A model generated the notes under the pieces. The model ran no database searches and was not told where the DNA came from. It worked only from the letters and a program-made list of their open reading frames with translations. DNA of 64,000 nucleotides from Platerodrilus igneus (Eukaryota > Arthropoda > Insecta > Coleoptera > Lycidae): positions 3,782,001-3,846,000 of the forward strand of contig JARFIW010000500.1 of NCBI GenBank assembly GCA_036346225.1, read 5' to 3'. The position numbers were made by a program, and so were the translations under genes. Numbering within the stretch: the first letter of the stretch is position 1; the number at the start of each line of letters is the position of its first letter. Of this stretch, positions 57,085 to 64,000 are shown piece after piece.

Positions 57085-57280
57085 CTACAGTAATTAAGAA
57101 ATTTATGGAAAATTCTGGAAACGACGCTTATTAGGTTCTTACTAAAGAGGCCTCATATCTGTCTAACGATAATAACGAATGATTGACAGGAATTGTAGTA
57201 CAAACGCAATGCAATCATATCTGTCTAGTGATAAAAATAAATGATTGACAACAAGATTGTTCTCGAAAGGTTTGTTGACT
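57085..57280. repeat. Dispersed repeat D2, copy 1
   Basis: Reverse-complement relative of 60345-60480. It shares AAGAAATTTATGGAAAATTCTGG-like text, CGCTTATT, CATATCTGTCTA and CGAAAGGTTTG. It contains two CATATCTGTCTARYGATAA segments in tandem (about 57166 and 57219). Class unknown. Confidence 0.55.
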
Positions 57281-57408
57281 CATATTCTAGATTTCTAAGG
57301 TGTGGGGTTGTATCACCGGAGCTGGGGGCTTTGGTGCTCTGTACTATTAGATAACTAATTCGTTCTTTCATAGAACTTCTTCTATTTTCGCGAAGTCTTT
57401 AAAAGTTT

Positions 57409-57890
57409 TTATGAAAATCTCACTTCTAGTTCTTGTGAGTTGTCTACCAACTGCGTTTCCAATTTCTGTAAATCATCGCCGTGAAATTTTGCTTCAAGCT
57501 TTTCATGAATTTTGTTGTTTCTTTTAAAAACTTCTTTTAATTGTTCTAATTGCTTTTGAGGTATTCGTAGCTTCGTGTATAGATTTCTCTTTCCATTCAC
57601 TGTAATTTTCTTGTAGGTTTACGGTGGTCTCGTGTAATCTTTCTGTAAAACTCGTTTTACTTTATTACCAATTTCACTGCGCTCTGGTTAAGTTTTTCTG
57701 CATTTTCATCTAATTTCGCTGCCAAACTCGCAAAGTTTTGGTTTTGTTTCTCTGCGTGTACTTGCACGCCTGACTTGAAATCCTTTATAAATGAAAGAAT
57801 TTTGCTATTCATTTTATGTTGCTGCACACTTGACACCAGTGTAACTTTTTCAATTGTCCTTTCTACGCTATTTTGAACAAATGCAAGCCT
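57409..57890 (-). pseudogene. Coiled-coil gag-like relic
   Basis: On the minus strand, broken frames read as heptad-rich helices. 57600-57409 gives QKQLEQLKEVFKRNNKIHEKL and LQKLETQLVDNSQELEV. Upstream (about 57840-57670) is MNSKILSFIKDFKSGVQ, then NFASLAAKLDENAEKL. The style recalls the coiled-coil gag of the F1 element at 33730. No capsid or nucleocapsid motif is present, so it could also be any decayed coiled-coil protein. Confidence 0.3.
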
Positions 57891-58514
57891 AATGATTATT
57901 CTTCACAGTCACAAGTATTCGTAGAGTCTTGTTTACATTAGCACTAGGTTAATCACTATTTGTAGGCATGAACACAATCGTCTAAATACGATAAATTAAA
58001 TATTATTATAGCACTAATCTTAATAGTAGTTCACTTATCTATCACGTTTATATCATGTAAGCAAACTTATACTCATATTAATTTATGAACATCGAACGTT
58101 TATTAAGACGGAATTTAAAATAAAACTAATCTATCGCAACGGGGTTGCACTTATATACAATAATCCTTTATTCCAACAAAATGAAAAGAAATCTAGAATG
58201 TTGTAACGAATACAATTACTTGCTTCATTAATATACGTTTTTATTCTAAATATCTATTTAACAAATATCTATTATTAAACAGAAAATATTAAATCCCGAT
58301 TGTAGCAATATACTACCAATTCATATTTAGAGCCCCACCTATATTTAAAGACTCGAATTATGTTTAAGATTTCTTCTATCTGTATGTGTATTGATACAAC
58401 ATTCCCATTCTGCGCATGCTTGGATAATAAAATTGCCTCGTGACCAAGATTCATCATTTTAACATCGGAATGTAACCAGCTAAGCAAGTGTTAAAACGTG
58501 GGCTAGCAGGTTTG
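57891..58514. other. Unassigned AT-rich sequence
   Basis: No gene, RNA or recognised repeat is visible before repeat D1 copy 2. A short open stretch on the minus strand at 58275-58487 has no domain signature and is not called. Confidence 0.4.
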
Positions 58515-60333
58515 ATAAAACATGCCGTCCCAAAGATAGGTGAAATGGTGTCGACGGATACCATGGCCTCGATTAGTTGTTGAATCGACCTAGTGTGACC
58601 AAGAAATACACATCTACGGTAGGTGAATAATTTTCAAGTTTGCATCCAAATCATTTCTTCAATTCTTTTCAGCGCAAGTAAAAAAAGTCCAATTTTTGAA
58701 ACGCAAGTAAAAAAATGTTTATACAGTATTGAAACTCAATTAAAAAACGTATTCGTAACTAAGCACGTAATGTATAAAGTATAGGAGCAATAAATCTTTT
58801 GTATATAATTGTTATGGAACACTGAAGCACAATTTGTTGTTAGTTGTATCAAAATCCAAAGTCTCGAATGTTGCTATGCAGGATGGTAGAATTTTCCGCA
58901 AATCTTATTTTATATGGAAGTCAAGTTGTAAAACCTGGCACGTGTGAACTGCGCACACTTGCTGTCGTAAGTACTCAAGATGGTTGACGAACTCGGATGC
59001 CTACCAAGATTGTTTGTGGTGAGTCATCTCCAACTTTAGTTCAATTTTCATTTCATGGAACCATTACTGGAAATGTACAAATAATTTTTGTAGATTCTAT
59101 GTTATTTAAATTGGTACACGAAATTTTTGTAAAATTTATATGGTCATTTAAATTAGACACGTAATATTTTGTCCAGAATTTAATAGTTGGATATTTCACA
59201 AATGCTCTTATAAACACAAAGAAATTTCTATAAGATAATTTTTGAATTTACAAGGTTATACTAAAATGTATTCGTAACTAAGCACGTGACACGTTGATAT
59301 TTGTCTGTCACATTATAAAATATAATTTTTTTGGCAGTACACTTGAAGTACAGATTAATTCAAACAATAAGTGTTTTTGACCTTGGATTCCATCAATTAA
59401 AAATGTAGTTCTGCAATCTAAGGAAAGTCAGAGCATTTAATCAATTAATTGTAAACCCGAACAGGATCCTATTCAGATATCATATATAAATTGTAGAATA
59501 ATAATGAAAACACTATATTTCTTATAGAGAATTACAATAAATTTGCAATTATAAAATTCACATAAATAATCAGAGACTAATACTAGACCTTATTAAAAGT
59601 AAATATCTCGAAAGTTTCAGTACGTATAAAATTGTACAAATGATGTATATATTTTTTTGTAAATCAATAGAAAGAGTATTAAGTTGTCTTAAAGCTTTCT
59701 TTCATTGAAGTCATCAATAATTTTTCTATAGAAGCAAACAACCACATTTATGAAATTTTTGTAGTGAAGAAAAATATATTATTGGTGTTGAGTTTAAAAT
59801 TTTTTGTATTATAATTTTGACTAGTTGATCTTTTTATAATTTATTTTTTTCGGTGATAAAGTGACTAGGCTCTAACGTAGCCCTAGTTCAAAAATGTTTA
59901 GAAGTGATTAAATTTTCAGATAGTACGAGATCGTCGTTCCAATTCCAGTTTGCAGAGTCATAAGTAAGTATTATTTTTCTATGTTTTGCTCGTCAAGGAT
60001 ATTTTTTTTATTTTCGAAGATTTCCGTATCTGATCTTGGGATTGATTCTTATTATAACAATTATTAAGATACTGTGGCGTCCATTAAAAATTCTTTTATT
60101 ATCGTATACCATCCTACGACCCTAGCTCATAGCTCTGCCCTAAGTTGAAGAAGCTTAGCTGGCTGGAAGATCTCTTTAGAGGGTCATTTTTTTACTCAAA
60201 GCTATTTACTATCCTCTTTACCCTGGGCTTAAACCTTAAACAGGAACCGATCATAATCTATTGAGGCTCTGCCGCCTATAAGGTAGAGTAAATATACTAT
60301 ATAAATCTATATAGAAAAATTGTGTAACAATGT
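58515..60333. repeat. Dispersed repeat D1, copy 2 (no hexamer array)
   Basis: Direct-orientation relative of 3505-6300. Where copy 1 has the ~1.05 kb hexamer array, this copy has ordinary sequence with single CGCAAG words at about 58673 and 58701 (GCGCAAGTAAAAAAAG). The right end CTATATAGAAAAATTGTG at about 60309 matches copy 1 near 6277. No coding region. Confidence 0.78.
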
Positions 60334-60344
60334 GAGTTATCAAA

Positions 60345-60480
60345 CCTTTCAAGAACAACCATGTTGTACTACGATACTTGTCAACCATCTATTCTTATTG
60401 CTAGACAGATATGATGTTGCTTTATTAAAAACTGAATAAGCGCCCCTTCCAGAATGTTTCATACATTTCTTAATTACTGA
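60345..60480. repeat. Dispersed repeat D2, copy 2 (inverted)
   Basis: Reverse complement of part of 57085-57280, lying just after repeat D1 copy 2. With 57085 it forms an inverted pair around about 3.1 kb. Confidence 0.55.
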
Positions 60481-60544
60481 TACAGCATTAAATCCAATTT
60501 TTTTTCATAAACTTAACGATTTTGGTGACCTGGGACTTCCAAGC

Positions 60545-61118
60545 GTCTCTGTAGTCCTTGGATTAGTCAGGTACATGCGTAACTACTAATTCCAAGATAT
60601 CGGGTTCTAATCCTCACACAAACCGCTGAAAGAATGTTTGTTAAGATTTATTGTGTTTTTTTGTATTTCATTATTCCGCTACATGAAACTACCAAATGGC
60701 CCCTATTCCGAGTTGTTTGTACGTTGAGTGGGGACTGTTCACCCACCCTTGCCTACTGACTACCTACCTAACTTGTTCATTGTGAATAAACATTTTCGGT
60801 AAATTCTCGTGTTGTTATTCCAATTGTTTATTGGCAGATGCTTTGAAGGCACAGGCAAGAGCTTTTATAACTAAACTAAAATACTTCGTTATATACGTGA
60901 CTGATCCGTCTGGTTACTTTTGCAAGATGACTTAATGGTTACAACATTATTAGGTTAGAATTTTTCATAAAAATACTCCCTGGTTTGGCCGAGAAGTTAA
61001 ATGTAGGTCCGTGTGTGTGTATAGTTTTTTACCATGCTTGGGTTGGCAAGTTGTAAACTTTCAGCTAAAGAAAGCTTGTGTTATGGTTGATGTACTCTCG
61101 GGTGGAGCATTGGAAAAT
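60545..61118 (+). mobile_element. Diverged SINE, split by ~290 bp
   Basis: A decayed tRNA-like head (60545-60655, box B-like GGGTTCTAATCCTC at 60602) ends at GTTAAGATT. The body and tail resume at about 60950 (TTTTTCATAAAAATACTCCC) and end GGGTGGAGCATTGGAAAATT at 61118. The intervening ~290 bp has no recognised identity; it may be an insertion, or the two parts may be separate SINE fragments. Confidence 0.65.
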
Positions 61119-62894
61119 TAATTTTACGATCTACGATTTCTCTCTGAATCCTTACCACCACCATGGGTTAATTATTCTTTAAGTAAATCTCCGTGCATTG
61201 CAGCGAATTTTTAAATTTATATTTGCTTATTTTTTTGCTGGGGTGTTGTTTATCTAGTATCATGTTTTTACGCCCTACAAATTTAATCTATAAAAATTTA
61301 CTTGGTCATATAAATCATTATTTTACTTTGTATAAAAAATAGAAGTCATTTACAAAAAGGGATTAAGAGCATATACTTGGTACTTTCAATTCTGTAATGT
61401 TTTGCGTAATACCTCAAACGTGGGTATTTCTAAAATAACCTTTAAAGCTCAAACAAAACCTCTCTTCAGAGTCGAAATAAAATACACCAGGAAAGTAATG
61501 AAAATACATAGTAATTATAATAACGACAATTAGGTACTTCAGAAATAACAGTTTTAACCAGTTCCAGAAATTAGAATAAAACACTAAAAGGTCCTAATGC
61601 GTTTCATTAAATTAGTAAAACGGTTCTACCGTATATAAACAATTACACACAACCTTTTCCTGGGATTATTATTACTTCTTCCTGAAGGGCTACGTAATAA
61701 AAAGGTTAATTATACAGTGAAGGGCGCGACCCTTGCCGGTGCTGGTGCTTCACGTGAGCGTCATCGGAAGTCGACTATGTTTGTTTAACACCCCTGTCGT
61801 GTGCAAGTGAGCACAACGGGAATATCTAGTACATAGGGCGATACGATGGTTGTGGCTTTGCTTCGTTTATCTTTCACCCGCGCGTTTTGTTAATCCTTAA
61901 AATTTTAGTAAATTAAGAAAGGGTGCAAGCGATACTTATATTTAATAATTTGTGTATGACTTAAAGACGTACTCGAGTTTGATCTATTTTAAATAGTGAT
62001 GCCCACGTGATATGTGAGATGAGATTTTTATAAATCTGGTCTCGTAGCGCAAAACATAAGCCAATACCATCTTGCCTCATCTCAAATTTTTACAAAAAAT
62101 CTCGTGAATCGCGAGTTTTGCAATACTTAAGCACAAACTTAAGAAAAATGCAACGCCTCATGAATAACAAAATGTTTGAAAATATTTTTATTTCTTTTAT
62201 TTATTAAGCAACAAAAATTATTTAAACATCAGAATTTAAAAAAAATTTAAAATTAATGAATACACAACAAATATCTAAGGTAAATTTGCTACTAATGCCA
62301 TAAAAATTCAAAAAGTCTTATCTATGTTTCTGTATCAATTGGTAGTCCAAAATTAAATAAAATCCCAAATAACAAAATTGGTTTTCTTTGCTAATTAATA
62401 AAAGTTTGGTACAAAAAAAATTTCTAAAGATTTTTTAGAAGAAAGATAGTGGCAAATACGAGTATAATATCTTAGACTACTACACAAGTGTTTTTACAAC
62501 TTGCCTTTTGTTTTACACATGCGACGCGGGTAAACCAATGTTCATTATTTCTAGATGAGAAATTCAATACATCAAAATAAAAACATTTATGGAAATAATA
62601 GCAGCAAAACCTGCCAAGGTTAACCTTGACGTGATAAGATTGTTCATTTCTCGTTTCGCTTTGCAGTTAACCGGCTCGCTGGCTATCTGGATTTCAAAAC
62701 GGAACAATCAAAATAACCTAAATCACATACTCATACAAACCCAAAGCACACACCCACGCGCTGGCGCAATCCACTTTACTTTTTAAACACAAAACACGCA
62801 TACGTGCATGCCCTTATACCTATACCGTACGTTTCAGCATTTTTTAATATCTTTTGCGCATTTCCCATCGTGCTTTATTTGGCTTCCTAGGTAG
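61119..62894. other. Unassigned AT-rich sequence
   Basis: No gene or recognised repeat. A short GC-richer patch at 61725-61830 has no ORF or RNA signature I can name. Confidence 0.4.
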
Positions 62895-63110
62895 CAGAAC
62901 TCCTTAACTCCCTGTAAGTTCTTGTTTCCTATTTCTATTCTAGTTTTCGGTTTATTTTTCTTCATTTACATACTAGCACAATGGTTTTATTTTGTTAATT
63001 TTCATACTGTATCTCTGTTAGAACTGTTTCAATTTCATTAAGAGCTGCTTCTAACTCTTACTTGCTGGATGCCAATACCGCTATATTATCTGCAAATCTA
63101 AGCATATGTT
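62895..63110 (-). pseudogene. RTE/CR1-type LINE RT fragment
   Basis: On the minus strand, MLRFADNIAVLASSK at about 63110-63065 is RT motif C with Asn in place of the second catalytic Asp. It is followed by ELEAALNEIETVL. After frame breaks come TRIEIGNKNLQGVKEFCYLGS at about 62950-62890. This order (FADD, helix, INKxKT-like, VKEFxYLGS) is standard for RTE/CR1-like LINE RTs. The fragment is short and inactive. Confidence 0.75.
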
Positions 63111-63503
63111 TTTTTGTCCCCACGTAATATTTTGTTCCCTATAGTAGGGGACAAAGAATACTACTATAGTAAGCCTGCTTATCGTAAAAGGCGATTAAAA
63201 GGCGCATCAAGGGGCAGCAGCCTTGCTGGCTAAAAGATATTGGAGGAGAGTCGGTTGGTCTCGGACGATCCTCAATAATTTACAAGGTTGTTGGGGGTTG
63301 GCCGTGACAGATACAGCTTTTTGCTAAAATCTTTAAAAATTGCTACCACAATATTTCCCAGGTATGCGTGGCCTAAAACACAAACCATATATGATGGAGA
63401 GCTCACAAGTAAAATTCTTGTCCGGAGGTAAAATATTCCCTCATTCGGGGGGGGGGGGCTTGGAGCTCATCATCGTACCAATTTAAAACAACGGTTCGAT
63501 TTA
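63111..63503. other. Probable LINE 5' leader region
   Basis: Non-coding. GTAAGCCTGCTTATCGTAAA at about 63160 and GCGATTAAAAGGCGCATCAA precede the endonuclease ORF on plus and look like a LINE 5' UTR. A run of nine or ten G is at about 63447. Confidence 0.4.
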
Positions 63504-63990
63504 GTGATAGGGACTTGGAATGTAAGGTCATTACTTAGAGTAGATAAGTTAATGAATTTATTAGTCGAAATGAGAAAAGGAGAGCTGGACATTTTAGGTA
63601 TTAGTGAGGTGAGATGGCCAAATAGTAATGACTTTTGGAAAGATAATTATAGAATAATTACAACTTCTTCAACTAATGGACAAGCAGGGGTAGGAATAAT
63701 GTTAGGTAAAAGATGAAGACGTAAATTTAAAGAGTACTTACAATTTAGTGATAGAATAATTATGGTTAGATTGAGTACGAAACTATCGACACTGTTTTAG
63801 TACAGGTTTACATGCCAACAACTCAGTACGAGGATGAGGAAGTAAAACGATATACGAGGATATAAAAAGTATAGTGAGAAAAGTAAAGGAAGATGAGCAT
63901 TTAATAGTTATAGACGATTTTAATGCGTCAGTGGGGGAAGGTAGTGAGGAAAAATGGTAAGAAAATTTGAGTATGGTAGACGAAATGATA
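63504..63990 (+). pseudogene. LINE APE-type endonuclease domain, broken, runs to window edge
   Basis: It starts MIGTWNVRSLLRVDKLMNLL with LDILGISEVRW at about 63585-63617, including the Asn and Glu of the apurinic-type endonuclease active site. Stop and frame changes follow from 63714. Further pieces are VRLSTKLSTLF at about 63769 and VYMPTTQYEDEE at about 63805. The LIVIDDFNASVG motif at about 63902-63935 has Asp where the family usually has Gly before DFN. This endonuclease nicks target DNA to start reverse transcription. It is often annotated in insects as craniofacial development protein 2-like, a mislabelled LINE. It is on the opposite strand to the RT piece at 62895-63110. Confidence 0.82.
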
Positions 63991-64000
63991 CCTGGAGAGC

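Overview
This window looks like repeat-dense, AT-rich insect chromosomal DNA. The evidence is R1-, R2- and RTE/CR1-type LINE fragments, a tRNA-derived SINE, a mdg1/412-like Ty3/gypsy element and many long-LTR gypsy elements sitting in (TA)n tracts. A beetle would fit, but the order is not established. I recognise no host protein-coding gene. Nearly all coding signal is broken transposable-element ORFs, and no rRNA, CRISPR or functional tRNA gene is visible. LAYOUT. 1-205: relic of a gypsy protease on the minus strand. 206-3480: two broken R1-like LINE copies with a SINE (2077-2364) between them. 3505-6300: a dispersed repeat carrying a ~1.05 kb CAAGNG hexamer array; its sister copy at 58515-60333 lacks the array. 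7850-21030: a nested stack. An R2-like LINE 5' part (7973-8485, 19231-19495, 20068-21030) was invaded by two SINEs and by an R1-like LINE on the minus strand (8486-19229). That LINE was in turn invaded by a second, 5'-truncated copy of its own family (17334-18680) and by a mdg1/412-like LTR retrotransposon (8812-14722). Duplicated target sites are visible at each step. 22716-26400: two chimeric LINE 3'-UTR copies and a TG-rich minisatellite. 26940-51515: a chain of related long-LTR gypsy relics, mostly solo LTRs, bounded by (TA)n microsatellites. One copy (31305-38886) keeps both LTRs and an internally deleted gag-protease-RT region. Next to it lies a third LTR in inverted orientation, making a ~4.4 kb palindrome. 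41109-41291: a foldback whose loop carries a tRNA-like B box. 41709-42620: a TIR element with internal tandem repeats. 51546-58514: mostly unrecognised AT-rich sequence. 60545-64000: a split SINE and RTE/CR1-type LINE relics in opposite orientations. HOW THE PARTS RELATE. The SINE ends in a 29-nt block identical to a segment near the 3' end of the R1-like LINE, which suggests that LINE supplies its reverse transcriptase. The long-LTR families share a 3' edge (CACAGCA or close), tandem copies of a tRNA-Lys-type primer-binding-site motif at that edge, and a TATA-like motif near the sense 5' end. They therefore appear to be one lineage that enters (TA)n tracts. The mdg1-like element has two LTRs identical by eye, yet its ORFs carry about a dozen single-base losses and no clear gains, a pattern that may reflect sequencing error as much as decay.
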